Assembly: GCA_003599395.1 (NCBI GenBank)
Contig: QZJX01000034.1
Location: forward strand, 1 to 52,911
Direction: 5' to 3'
Length of the DNA: 52,911 nt
Source of the DNA: Ignavibacteriales bacterium
GTDB taxonomy: Bacteria; Bacteroidota; Ignavibacteria; Ignavibacteriales; Melioribacteraceae
Position numbers and translations under genes: made by a program. Shown here in pieces: positions 8,088 to 16,803 of the stretch. Under the pieces are notes generated by a model that saw only the letters and a program-made list of their open reading frames with translations, was not told the DNA's origin and ran no database searches. Position 1 is the first letter of the stretch; each line of letters opens with the position of its first letter.

Positions 8088-9086
8088 TTAATCCTTTTGA
8101 TCTTGGAGGATACGGTTTATAATTTCAACCGAAGTAATTCCTTCGGCTTCTGCATTAAAGTTGGGTATAATTCTATGGCGTAATACTGGAATCATTGATT
8201 CCTTAACATCAGAAATATTTGGTGTGAATCTACCATTCATTACAGCTTTTGTTTTTGCGGCAAGTATTAAATATTGTGAAGCTCTTGGACCCGCGCCCCA
8301 ATTCACCCATTGCTTTACATAATCTTTTGTTGTGCTGTTAACTCTTGTTTCACTAACACATTTAACCGCAAACTCAATAACATTGTCAGCAACCGGTACA
8401 CGTCGAATTAATTGTTGATATTTAATTATTTCGGCTGCGTCAATTACTTTGTTCAAATTGGGTTGATAACTGCTAGTTGTATTTTTTATAATCTCTAACT
8501 CTTCGTTAAATGAAGGATAGTTGAGCCAAAGATTGAACATAAAACGATCCAATTGAGCTTCCGGTAACGGATACGTTCCCTCTTGTTCAATCGGGTTTTG
8601 AGTTGCTAATACAAAAAATGGTTCTTCTAATGTATATGAATGACCAGCAGCAGTAACACGATGTTCTTGCATAGCCTCCAAAAGTGCGGCTTGAGTTTTT
8701 GGCGGAGTTCTATTTATTTCATCGGCAAGAATTATATTCGCAAAAATAGGACCTTTGATAAATCGAAAATTTCTTTGATGGGTTGTTTTATCTTCATCAA
8801 TTATTTCCGTACCGGTTATGTCTCCGGGCATTAGATCAGGTGTGAATTGTATTCTATTAAAATTAAGATTCAGCACGTCAGCAAGAGTTCGTATCAATAA
8901 TGTTTTTGCTAAACCCGGAACACCTACTAATAGACAATGACCTTGTGCAAGAAATGCGACTAATAAGCTGTCAACAATTTCATCTTGACCAACAATAACT
9001 TTCTTTATTTCTTTTCTAATCGATTCAATTGATTGATTTAATTTCCCAACCAACTCAACATCTTTTGAATCCGTAAATTGTGTCAA
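8088..9086 (-). CDS. MoxR-type AAA+ ATPase
   Basis: A 332-aa MoxR-family AAA+ ATPase, a chaperone-like class that usually activates partner proteins carrying a von Willebrand factor A domain. Walker A is GVPGLAKT (55-62) and Walker B is IILADE (118-123); the downstream TPPKTQAALLEAMQE stretch is characteristic. The start is a TTG with GGGGGAG close upstream; no ATG is available. It is placed between a SurA-like foldase and an M23 peptidase. The customary DUF58 and BatA/BatB partners are not in the window, so the client is unknown; the neighbours suggest an envelope task. Confidence 0.92.
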   Translation of the reverse strand: MTQFTDSKDVELVGKLNQSIESIRKEIKKVIVGQDEIVDSLLVAFLAQGHCLLVGVPGLAKTLLIRTLADVLNLNFNRIQFTPDLMPGDITGTEIIDEDKTTHQRNFRFIKGPIFANIILADEINRTPPKTQAALLEAMQEHRVTAAGHSYTLEEPFFVLATQNPIEQEGTYPLPEAQLDRFMFNLWLNYPSFNEELEIIKNTTSSYQPNLNKVIDAAEIIKYQQLIRRVPVADNVIEFAVKCVSETRVNSTTKDYVKQWVNWGAGPRASQYLILAAKTKAVMNGRFTPNISDVKESMIPVLRHRIIPNFNAEAEGITSVEIINRILQDQKD

Positions 9087-9098
9087 CTCTCCCCCAAT

Positions 9099-10364
9099 CT
9101 ATATTCTAAGTTCCCAATAAATTTTTTCTTTTAATTCTTCTATCCATTTAGTGTATTGCTTCTGACGTTTATGATAAATTGCTAAGCGTTTAATTTCATC
9201 ATAGTCACCTTCAAAAGTTGGACGATGTTCGGGAACTCTATTATTAACTTTTATAATGTGATATCCATAAGTTTTATTATCCAGCTCTAATCTTTTGGGA
9301 AAACTAATTTCACCGATAGCCATTCCATAAACACGATCACGAAGAGTTTTATCCAATTGTGAAACTTCAAATTTGCCCAGACTGCCGCCCAACTTTGCGG
9401 TTTCGGTGTCATCGCTATATTTTTTGGCAAAGTAATCAAAGCTTTTGTGACCTTGCATTAAACTATCACGAATTTCATTTAATGTTTCTATAGCATCAAG
9501 ATCGGATTCATCATCACTGCTTACTTTGATCAAAATATGTCTAGTTTGTATTGACTCACCTCTTCTCTCCAGCATTTCGATAATATGATATCCAACCGGA
9601 GATTCAACCACACCTGAAATCTCGCCTTCGGCAAGCTGGAAAGCAGCAGCTTCAAATTGAGGGAAGAAGACTCCACGTTTCACAAATCCCAGTTCCCCAC
9701 CTCGAGCTGCACTACCCGGATCATCAGAATATTTTTTTGCAAGCGAAGCAAAATCAGCTCCGGATTTAATCGAATCAAGTAAACTTTGTGCAAACTCTTT
9801 CGCTTTAGCTTTTAGTCTCTCGCCTTGTTGAGGATTAATAAAAATATGCGATAGTTCAAATCTTTCTGGAATCAATCCTAAAGAATCTTGATATGTTTCA
9901 AAAAATTCTTGTACTTCGCGACGAGTAGCGTCTAATTGCCCGAAATGTTTTTGTTGAACCATATTACTCATCATATTCTTTCGAACTTCATCACGCAATT
10001 CACGGCGAATTTTTTCGATACTCATTCCGTATGCTTGTTCCATTCTTTCTTGCGAACCATATTGTGAAATGAAGAAGTTAAGCTGATTTTGCAATTGGTT
10101 ATTTACTTCCTCATCTGAAACTGTGATAGAATCTAGCTCTGCTTGTGCATATAGCAATTTTTCTTCAATCATTTTTGTTAGAATTGTATTTTGCAATTCG
10201 GGATTCTTCGGATCAATATTTCTTTGTGCCGCAACATAAGCTACTTGAAGATTTAATTCTGATTGAAGAATGATTTCATTATTAACAACGGCAATTATTC
10301 TATCTAATGATTCTTGTGCAAAAATTGTATAGACAAGAAGTAATGCAATTATAATTTTTTTCAT
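9099..10364 (-). CDS. surA: SurA-like periplasmic peptidyl-prolyl isomerase
   Basis: An exported foldase of 421 aa for outer-membrane or periplasmic proteins. After a signal peptide (KKIIIALLLVYTIFAQ) comes a SurA N-terminal chaperone region (about 20-165) and two parvulin-type PpiC domains (about 170-270 and 275-385), each with the HI(F/L)I start and the YSDD..(A/S)..GG.LG core. The start chosen is the ATG at 10364 rather than a TTG one codon earlier; AGG lies six bases before it. It follows the 279-aa lipoprotein gene by four bases. Two tandem parvulin domains and the length agree with SurA; close relatives such as PpiD have a membrane anchor, which is absent here. Confidence 0.88.
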   Translation of the reverse strand: MKKIIIALLLVYTIFAQESLDRIIAVVNNEIILQSELNLQVAYVAAQRNIDPKNPELQNTILTKMIEEKLLYAQAELDSITVSDEEVNNQLQNQLNFFISQYGSQERMEQAYGMSIEKIRRELRDEVRKNMMSNMVQQKHFGQLDATRREVQEFFETYQDSLGLIPERFELSHIFINPQQGERLKAKAKEFAQSLLDSIKSGADFASLAKKYSDDPGSAARGGELGFVKRGVFFPQFEAAAFQLAEGEISGVVESPVGYHIIEMLERRGESIQTRHILIKVSSDDESDLDAIETLNEIRDSLMQGHKSFDYFAKKYSDDTETAKLGGSLGKFEVSQLDKTLRDRVYGMAIGEISFPKRLELDNKTYGYHIIKVNNRVPEHRPTFEGDYDEIKRLAIYHKRQKQYTKWIEELKEKIYWELRI

Positions 10365-10368
10365 CAAT

Positions 10369-11208
10369 TTACCTATTAATTATTACATCGTATTTTGAGT
10401 AAAGGTCTTGAATTAATTCGTCATATTTTTGAGAATTTATCATAGCAAAATATCTTTGCTTAACATAATCTTTGATATATTCATAATCCGGGATAGAATT
10501 CGGGTCGAACACTCTAATCAGCTGAACGATATTAAAGTTACCCGGTTGCGTTTCAAATATTATACTTGTTTCACTTTCTTCCAGATTATTAAGAACAATT
10601 TTAACTTGATTTGAAATAATTTGATAATCATAAGAGAACTTCTCTGTTGTAAATTCAACAATTGATTTATCACCCGAGAAAACATTTACAGTTTTATTCC
10701 AATCACTTTCAATAAGTGTGGATCTAAATTGTATTGCTTTTGTTTCATCCGAAAACGAAGCTCTATTGAAAACAAAAGCTTTATTTGAGATATACAATTC
10801 ATCTTTATTTTGTTCGTAATAATTTCTTAGAACAACTTCATCCATATTATTTTCTTGTTCATTAAGTAATTGTCTTAAGTAAAGTGCAATTGCAATTCTT
10901 TTATTACTTTCGTTTACAAGCTCGAGATATTCTTGTGTCGCAAATATTCCTTTCTCTCTTGATTCCAATTGTAATATTTCGGAATCAACCCAATCTCTAA
11001 CAACTTCTTCTTTATATTTATTTTTGTTGTTAGTAAACAATAACAAAGAATCTAGATTCTCCTCAGTTAATACTCTATCTCCAACTTTTGCGACAATGGT
11101 TGGAGGAATTTCCTTTTCCTTACAGCCAAAAACGGCAAGTATAAAAAGTAATATTAAACTAATTACTATGTGTTTTTGATAACCGGTCATAATATAATTC
11201 CGGTTCAT
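10369..11208 (-). CDS. Lipoprotein with SurA/PpiC N-terminal-like region, no isomerase domain
   Basis: A 279-aa predicted lipoprotein (hydrophobic IVISLILLFILAVFGC; acylated Cys29) of uncertain function. Its early part (AKVGDRVLTEENLDSLL) resembles the SurA/PpiC N-terminal chaperone fold, but the HILI and GG.LG hallmarks of parvulin domains are missing, so it is probably a chaperone without isomerase activity. The ORF overlaps the end of the upstream 657-aa foldase gene by 50 bases; starting at the second ATG (11190) would cut the overlap to 32 bases, and both ATGs have a GGAA upstream. The overlap and the four-base gap to surA point to translational coupling of three foldase-type genes. Confidence 0.7.
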   Translation of the reverse strand: MNRNYIMTGYQKHIVISLILLFILAVFGCKEKEIPPTIVAKVGDRVLTEENLDSLLLFTNNKNKYKEEVVRDWVDSEILQLESREKGIFATQEYLELVNESNKRIAIALYLRQLLNEQENNMDEVVLRNYYEQNKDELYISNKAFVFNRASFSDETKAIQFRSTLIESDWNKTVNVFSGDKSIVEFTTEKFSYDYQIISNQVKIVLNNLEESETSIIFETQPGNFNIVQLIRVFDPNSIPDYEYIKDYVKQRYFAMINSQKYDELIQDLYSKYDVIINR

Positions 11209-13132
11209 ATATTTTCCGTAAATTACTTAAGTATTCTTCTTCTAATTTTTTAGTCTGTTGTTCTTGCCAAATCCCCATCACTTCCGATTTTGCTTCGTCA
11301 AAACTTTTAGTTCGTGATGGCAATTTTTCAATTAATTTAACAATATACCAATCGTTTTCAACTTTGAACGGTTGGGAAATATCCCCTTCGTTCGACAAGT
11401 TGTTAGCAGCCTTTGCCACTTCACTAGAATTAACATTTTGTAATAATTTCTCGCCGGATTTACTTCTTAGTTTTGCATTTTTAGAATTTTCCTCAAGAAT
11501 GGTGGAGAATTCCGTACCATCGTTTAATAAACTATAATCCTTCTTAATGTTGTTTTCATCAGGTCTATAAATTACCGAATAGGAGACTCTATCTGGCCAG
11601 ATAAAGTTATCCTTATTTTGTTCGTAGATAACTTCAAGTTGAGTTGTATCGACAGCTAGCTTATTCCAAATTTCTTCTTCTTGTAATTTAAAAATATAAA
11701 GTCCATTGCGATAATCATTCATCAGTTTTGCGAATTCTGTATTACCTTCTCTAAGCTCAAAAGCCTTTTTTGCCATCAATGATTCATATGTATAATCTAA
11801 GAACATTTTGAACATATTCATCTCTGTCATTTTGAATGTTTGGTAATTAGGATTGTCTTTGAACCATTCCAACACACCATCAAGTGTTATGTCCCCATCA
11901 TTTCTTTTAACAATTATACTATCACCATAGTTATTTCTTAATTTACTTGTCCAATAAGTTTCACCGAATGTTAGAGAATCGTTTCCGACACTAACTTTGG
12001 CTTTCAAATCTTCATTCATTTCAAAACCGTATTCAGCTTTCAATTTGTTCAGATACTTTTCCTTGTGAGGAGCGAATAAGGTACGCTGATATGTTGATTT
12101 AAAACTTTCTTTCTCGTCTTCGAACGAAGGGTATTCTTTTATCTCGTCAAGTTGAATAATATGATAACCGAAACGGGTCTCAACTATGTCGGAGATTTCA
12201 CCAACTTTTAAATTAAAAACTGCTTCATCAAAGGGTTGAACCATCATTCTTCTTTGGAAGAAACCAAGATCACCGCCTCGCTGTGCACTGCCTTCGTCAT
12301 CTGAATATTTAATTGCCAGATCGTAAAAAGCTTGTCCTTCATTGAGTCTTTCTTGAACTTCTTTAATCTTTTCAAAGGCAGCATTAGTATCAAGACCCGT
12401 ACCTTGTCTAAAACTAGCGAGTATATGACGTGCTTTTATTTGATATTTACGCGGCTGCTCATCAACTACTTTTAAAATATGAACACCATATTTAGTTTGA
12501 ATCGGGTTCGGATATACTTCACCTTTATTTGTAGTATACATTGCATCATCAAATTCGGGGACAGTTTGTCCGGCAGTTAACCAATACACATCACCACTAT
12601 CAGCTCTCGAGAAATCATCATCAGTATTTTCATAAGCAAGTTTTTCAAAATTTTCACCGTTTTTAATTCTAGTAAGAATTTCATTGGCTTTGTCTACAGC
12701 TTCTTCAGTGCTGATCGAATCGGTTCTAATCAGAATATGTTTAATTCGTTTTTCGATTTTTCTTTTTTCGTAAAAATCTTTTAAACCGGGCTCTATTATA
12801 TATTTTTCTTCTATGTACGGAATACCGACAGTTTTTGTATAATCATCAATTTCCTTTTGTACTACCGGATCATGATCGAAGCCTCGAACTTTTGCGTCTC
12901 TTAGTTTCATCTTATAGTTAACATATAGTGGTAAAAACTCTTTAATATCTTCGGTTGAGTCGGCTTTAGACTTTTCTGATTCACTTAAATTATTATAGAA
13001 AGCATCTTTCAATTCAGTATATGTGATTTCCTCTTGCCCATATTTAGCAACAACTGTTTGTTCACTCGATGAACATGAAATTAAAAGTGATATTAGAAGA
13101 ACATTTAAGACAATCATTAATACTTTTCGCAT
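11159..13132 (-). CDS. Two-domain parvulin foldase, lipoprotein
   Basis: A 657-aa peptidyl-prolyl isomerase anchored by a lipid (lipobox ISC at about residue 20 after MRKVLMIVLNVLLISLLISC). Two parvulin domains follow: about 130-225 (KRIKHILIRTDS..., NTDDDFSRADSGDV, a weaker copy) and about 230-330 (KARHILASFRQG..., YSDDEGSAQRGGDLGF, a good copy). The last 320 residues form a helical region without a family I recognise, with a PpiD-like LP.R...FDEAK segment near the end. It opens the group of three foldase-type genes and begins 15 bases after the methyltransferase stop. PpiD or PrsA are the nearest functional comparisons. Confidence 0.8.
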   Translation of the reverse strand: MRKVLMIVLNVLLISLLISCSSSEQTVVAKYGQEEITYTELKDAFYNNLSESEKSKADSTEDIKEFLPLYVNYKMKLRDAKVRGFDHDPVVQKEIDDYTKTVGIPYIEEKYIIEPGLKDFYEKRKIEKRIKHILIRTDSISTEEAVDKANEILTRIKNGENFEKLAYENTDDDFSRADSGDVYWLTAGQTVPEFDDAMYTTNKGEVYPNPIQTKYGVHILKVVDEQPRKYQIKARHILASFRQGTGLDTNAAFEKIKEVQERLNEGQAFYDLAIKYSDDEGSAQRGGDLGFFQRRMMVQPFDEAVFNLKVGEISDIVETRFGYHIIQLDEIKEYPSFEDEKESFKSTYQRTLFAPHKEKYLNKLKAEYGFEMNEDLKAKVSVGNDSLTFGETYWTSKLRNNYGDSIIVKRNDGDITLDGVLEWFKDNPNYQTFKMTEMNMFKMFLDYTYESLMAKKAFELREGNTEFAKLMNDYRNGLYIFKLQEEEIWNKLAVDTTQLEVIYEQNKDNFIWPDRVSYSVIYRPDENNIKKDYSLLNDGTEFSTILEENSKNAKLRSKSGEKLLQNVNSSEVAKAANNLSNEGDISQPFKVENDWYIVKLIEKLPSRTKSFDEAKSEVMGIWQEQQTKKLEEEYLSNLRKIYEPELYYDRLSKTHSN

Positions 13133-13147
13133 ATATTACCCTTGCAT

Positions 13148-14119
13148 TTATTTTACTAAAAAAATTTTGTTGTTTCCGTTTTTAGATTGATAGGACAAAG
13201 TATTTCTTTCCCAAAAAACTTTGTCTGTGTAGCCTTGGATTTTATCATTCTTATTTGTGTTAACTAAACGATATTCCGAAATGGCGGCAAATTTTGGGTC
13301 TATTTCAATTCCGCAATAACTACGTCCTAATTTTTTTGCAACGACAGATGATGTACCTGAACCTAGAAAAGGATCAAAGACAAAATCATTTTTATTAGTA
13401 CTAGCTAAAACCAACTTTGCAATCAACTTCTCCGGTTTTTGTGTTGGATGTTCCGTATTCTCGGGCATTGACCAAAACGGAACCGAAATATCCGTCCAAA
13501 TATTTGATGGGTAAGTAATTCTAAAATTGCCGTTTGTCCCATCCCAATCTTTTGGTTCACCGTTTTCATTTTTATAAGGGGCAATGACTTTACGTTTAAG
13601 TTTAACGTCTTCTACATTAAATGTATAATTGTTGCCGAGAGTACAAAACCAAATGTCTTCGGAGTTTTGTTTCCAGTTTGATTTAGAACCTCTACCTTTT
13701 TCGCGTTCCCAAGTAATTCGATTTCTTACTTTAAAATATTTTTCTAAAACTAGGTGTACCGAAGTTGAACTATACCAATCAGAGCAAAAATAAATTGATG
13801 CATTTTCTTTTAATGTATGAAATACTCTATTTATTAAGTCATCAATCCATTCAGCGTATTCATTTATGTTCTTTTTTGTAAATGTACTCGAGTTAAAAGT
13901 TTTATAAAGATTATAAGGTGGATCAAGAATTAAAAGATCAACAAAATTATCCGGCATAAATTGAAGTGCCTCAAATGTATCCTGCCGGATTGTTGTATTC
14001 CTTATTTTCGAAATAGACGCTTTAGAATCTAATTGAATTAGAGTTTTAGAAATTTCCCGAGCCTTTTGCTGACTAATTTTTAATGTTCTATTTCGTACGG
14101 TTTTCGTATTTAAATTCAT
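13148..14119 (-). CDS. Orphan DNA methyltransferase, beta class (N6-adenine or N4-cytosine)
   Basis: A 323-aa S-adenosylmethionine-dependent DNA methyltransferase. The catalytic motif IV LDPPYNL is at residues 65-71 and the SAM-binding motif I DPFLGSGT at 249-256, so the order IV-then-I marks the beta class, which includes CcrM and HinfI enzymes. DPPYNL is most frequent among N6-adenine enzymes. The GRGSKSNWK stretch (142-150) is typical of one orphan/R-M subgroup. No restriction endonuclease or specificity subunit lies nearby; instead the gene is inserted tightly between metG (nine-base gap) and a foldase gene (15-base gap). A solitary enzyme in a housekeeping operon suggests a regulatory or vertically kept role. 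Its target sequence cannot be predicted. Confidence 0.85.
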   Translation of the reverse strand: MNLNTKTVRNRTLKISQQKAREISKTLIQLDSKASISKIRNTTIRQDTFEALQFMPDNFVDLLILDPPYNLYKTFNSSTFTKKNINEYAEWIDDLINRVFHTLKENASIYFCSDWYSSTSVHLVLEKYFKVRNRITWEREKGRGSKSNWKQNSEDIWFCTLGNNYTFNVEDVKLKRKVIAPYKNENGEPKDWDGTNGNFRITYPSNIWTDISVPFWSMPENTEHPTQKPEKLIAKLVLASTNKNDFVFDPFLGSGTSSVVAKKLGRSYCGIEIDPKFAAISEYRLVNTNKNDKIQGYTDKVFWERNTLSYQSKNGNNKIFLVK

Positions 14120-14128
14120 AGATATAAG

Positions 14129-16162
14129 TTACTTGACTTTTGCTCCGGATGGAACATGTTGATCGACTTCAATAACTGAAACACCCTCACCGCTATCAGC
14201 CGCTAAGATCATTCCTTGTGACTCATTTCCAAAAAGTTTAGCAGGCTTCAAATTTGAAACTATTATAACCTTTTTGCCAACTAATTGTTCCGGTTTATAG
14301 CTTTTTGCTATACCGGCAACAACTTGTCTTTTTTCGTCACCAATTTTAACCTGAAGTTTTAAAAGCTTGTCACTTTTGGGGATATTCTCAGCTTCAATAA
14401 CTTCTGCGACTTTTAATTTTATCTTAGTAAAATCTTCTATCGAGATTTGTTCCGCTTCAATTACTTCGACATCAGTTTTTCCTAACTTATTAATTTGTTT
14501 TTCGATCACTTCATCCTCAATCTTTGTAAATAATATACTGGCTTCATGTAATTGGTGACCGTCATCTAAATTCTTTCCAGTATTTGAGAACCAATCAGTA
14601 AGTTTTGCATTCAACATTCCCAGAATTCTTTCTGATGAAGTTGGGATAATCGGATTTATCAATATTGCCAAACTATATATCGTCTGTAAACAAATATTTA
14701 GCGTAGTGCCGCATTTCTCTTTATCTGATTTAATAGTTTTCCATGGCTGAGAATCGTTAAAATATTTGTTACCGGCACGAGCTAAATTCATAACCTCTAG
14801 TGTGGCTTCTTTTATTTTATATTTTTCTATAAGGTCACTTACTTTTTTAGGATAGGACTCTAATAGAGAAATCATTTCTTTATCGATATCAGCTAGCTTG
14901 GATTGTTCCGGAACTCTTCCTTCAAAATTTTTATGGACGAATGTAAATGTTCTGTTGATAAAGTTACCTAAGATATCGGCCAATTCATCATTATTTTTTG
15001 ATTGAAATTCCTTCCAGTAAAAATCAGTGTCTTTATTTTCGGGTAAATTTGACGCGAGTGTGTAACGAAGAGAATCTGCCGGGAAAAGATTTAGAAAATC
15101 GATCACGTCTATTCCCCAACCACGCGATTTTGAAAATTTCTTTCCTTCAAAATTTAGAAATTCATTAGCCGGAACATTTTGCGGCATAATAAATTTATCC
15201 TCATTAACATCATTCCAAGCCATTAGTATTACTTGAAAAATAATTGTATGGAACACAATATTGTCTTTACCAATAAATGCAACATATTTTGTTTTTTCAT
15301 CCTGCCAATATTTTCTCCAAAGTTGCGAATCATTTTTCTGTTTCGATAATTCCATAGTGGCAGAGATATAACCGAGCACGGCTTCAAACCATACATAGAT
15401 TACTTTACCTTCCGCATTATCCAGAGGTACTTTTATCCCCCAATCCAAATCACGCGTAATTGCACGATCGCCCAAACCTTCTTTGAACCAATTTTTACAA
15501 TACTTTAGAACATTGTCTTTCCAATTATACTTTTCGTGCATTTCATCTATATATTTTTCAATTCGATCTTGAAAGTTTCCGAGCGGGAAAAACCAGTGAG
15601 AGGTTTCTTTTAATTTTGGAGTTTCTCCGGTCACTTTACTTTTGGGATTTTTTAATTCCGATGGATCATATAATGATCCGCAGCTTTCACATTCATCACT
15701 TCGTGCTTCTTCGTATCCGCATTTCGGACAAGTACCTTCAACATATCTATCAGGTAAAAACATTTTAGCTTTTTCATCATAAAACTGTAATGATTTTTTT
15801 TCTTTTAGAAGTCCTTGATCATAAAAACTCTTGAAAAAATTTCGAGCGTTTTCATGATGAATTGGAAGTGAAGTTCGTGAATAAATGTCGAAGGACATTC
15901 CAAATTTTTCAAAAGCTTCTTTGTTGATATTATGATAACGGTCAATAATTACTTGCGGTTTAACTTTTTCTTTATCTGCTGTGATTGTTATAGGTACTCC
16001 ATGTTCATCCGAACCGCATATATAAAGAATATCACTACCTTTAAGTCGATGATATCTCACATAAATATCTGCCGGTAAATAAGCGCCGCTGAGATGTCCT
16101 AGATGAATAGGACCATTGGCATAAGGCAACGCCGATGTGACCAAAATCTTTTCTTTTTCCAC
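14129..16162 (-). CDS. metG: Methionyl-tRNA synthetase
   Basis: Charges tRNA-Met with methionine for initiation and elongation. The 677-aa chain has the HIGH-type motif HLGH (20-23) after ALPYANGPI, a zinc knuckle with CPKC and CESC around residues 144-162, the KFSKS loop of class I synthetases near 340, and a C-terminal EMAP/Trbp111-like OB fold (from about 575, KLKVAEVIEAENIPKSDKL) that aids tRNA binding and dimerisation. The start is GTG, directly in front of the conserved N-terminus. It is the first gene of the leftward set that continues into the methyltransferase and foldases; a 148-base gap with a stem-loop separates it from slyD. Confidence 0.97.
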   Translation of the reverse strand: MEKEKILVTSALPYANGPIHLGHLSGAYLPADIYVRYHRLKGSDILYICGSDEHGVPITITADKEKVKPQVIIDRYHNINKEAFEKFGMSFDIYSRTSLPIHHENARNFFKSFYDQGLLKEKKSLQFYDEKAKMFLPDRYVEGTCPKCGYEEARSDECESCGSLYDPSELKNPKSKVTGETPKLKETSHWFFPLGNFQDRIEKYIDEMHEKYNWKDNVLKYCKNWFKEGLGDRAITRDLDWGIKVPLDNAEGKVIYVWFEAVLGYISATMELSKQKNDSQLWRKYWQDEKTKYVAFIGKDNIVFHTIIFQVILMAWNDVNEDKFIMPQNVPANEFLNFEGKKFSKSRGWGIDVIDFLNLFPADSLRYTLASNLPENKDTDFYWKEFQSKNNDELADILGNFINRTFTFVHKNFEGRVPEQSKLADIDKEMISLLESYPKKVSDLIEKYKIKEATLEVMNLARAGNKYFNDSQPWKTIKSDKEKCGTTLNICLQTIYSLAILINPIIPTSSERILGMLNAKLTDWFSNTGKNLDDGHQLHEASILFTKIEDEVIEKQINKLGKTDVEVIEAEQISIEDFTKIKLKVAEVIEAENIPKSDKLLKLQVKIGDEKRQVVAGIAKSYKPEQLVGKKVIIVSNLKPAKLFGNESQGMILAADSGEGVSVIEVDQHVPSGAKVK

Positions 16163-16263
16163 GTAAAAACCATTTTTAATTAGCTCTAAATATAAGAAAT
16201 TTTTAAGAAATTAGATTTGGAATGAAGTGGCTTGTATCGGTATTTTGCAATTAGTGTAGGGAA

Positions 16264-16288
16264 AGATTCCGGGTCTAACCCGGAATCT
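16264..16288 (-). terminator. Stem-loop after slyD, weak terminator candidate
   Basis: AGATTCCGGGT (16264-16274) pairs over 11 bp with ACCCGGAATCT (16278-16288) around a CTA loop. An outer TAGGG/CCCTA pair extends the stem. It is 23 bases beyond the slyD stop. On the minus strand only TTTCCCT follows, a poor T-run, so it may act as a weak or factor-aided terminator before metG. Confidence 0.55.
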
Positions 16289-16310
16289 AAGGATTATCCC
16301 TAACAAATAA

Positions 16311-16739
16311 TTATACTATTTCAACTAATTGTATATCAAAGGTAAGATCTTTACCGGCAAGTGGATGGTTTGCATCTAATTCGATATGTGTGTCAGTCAG
16401 GTCCGTAACCGTAACAATTACATTTTGTCCATTATCTTGAGGAAGTTGAAATTTTTGTCCGACTTCAGGGTTAAATTCAGCAGGGAGCTGACTTTTTTCA
16501 ACTTTTAGAACCATTTCGTCAATTTTTGGTCCATATGCATCTTCACTTGGGATTTCCACGGTAACCGAATCCCCCGTTTTCAGACCAATAACCGCATTTT
16601 CAAACCCGGCAATGACTTGTTGCTCACCAATTTGAAATTCAAGAGGTTCTCTCCCTTTTGAAGAATCAAATTCTGATCCATCGTTTAGTTTCCCAGTATA
16701 ATGTACTTTAACGGTATCACCTTTTTTTGCTTCACTCAT
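16311..16739 (-). CDS. slyD: SlyD-like FKBP peptidyl-prolyl isomerase
   Basis: A 142-aa cytoplasmic proline isomerase/chaperone. The FKBP half begins KKGDTVKVHYTGKLNDGSEF, and the insert-in-flap chaperone domain runs from about residue 70 (YGPKIDEMVLKVEKSQLP) to about 125 (DANHPLAGKDL). The His-rich metal-binding tail of E. coli SlyD is absent, leaving a short FkpB/SlyD-like form. A longer frame with a start inside fadD exists, but the ATG at 16739 has AAGGA nine bases upstream and gives the family's usual N-terminus. A terminator hairpin sits 27 bases before this start, so expression depends on read-through or an unseen promoter. Confidence 0.9.
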   Translation of the reverse strand: MSEAKKGDTVKVHYTGKLNDGSEFDSSKGREPLEFQIGEQQVIAGFENAVIGLKTGDSVTVEIPSEDAYGPKIDEMVLKVEKSQLPAEFNPEVGQKFQLPQDNGQNVIVTVTDLTDTHIELDANHPLAGKDLTFDIQLVEIV

Positions 16740-16759
16740 CTTTAATTCCTTTTTGATTA

Positions 16760-16790
16760 AAAAATAAAGCCGTTCAGATTGAACGGCTTT
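16760..16790 (-). terminator. Intrinsic terminator between fadD and slyD
   Basis: AAAGCCGTTCA (16766-16776) and TGAACGGCTTT (16780-16790) form an 11-bp perfect stem with a three-base loop. On the minus strand the stem is followed by ATTTTTTAATC. It lies 14 bases after the fadD stop and only 21 bases before the slyD start codon. Confidence 0.85.
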
Positions 16791-16803
16791 CAAAGGTAAA
16801 AAA

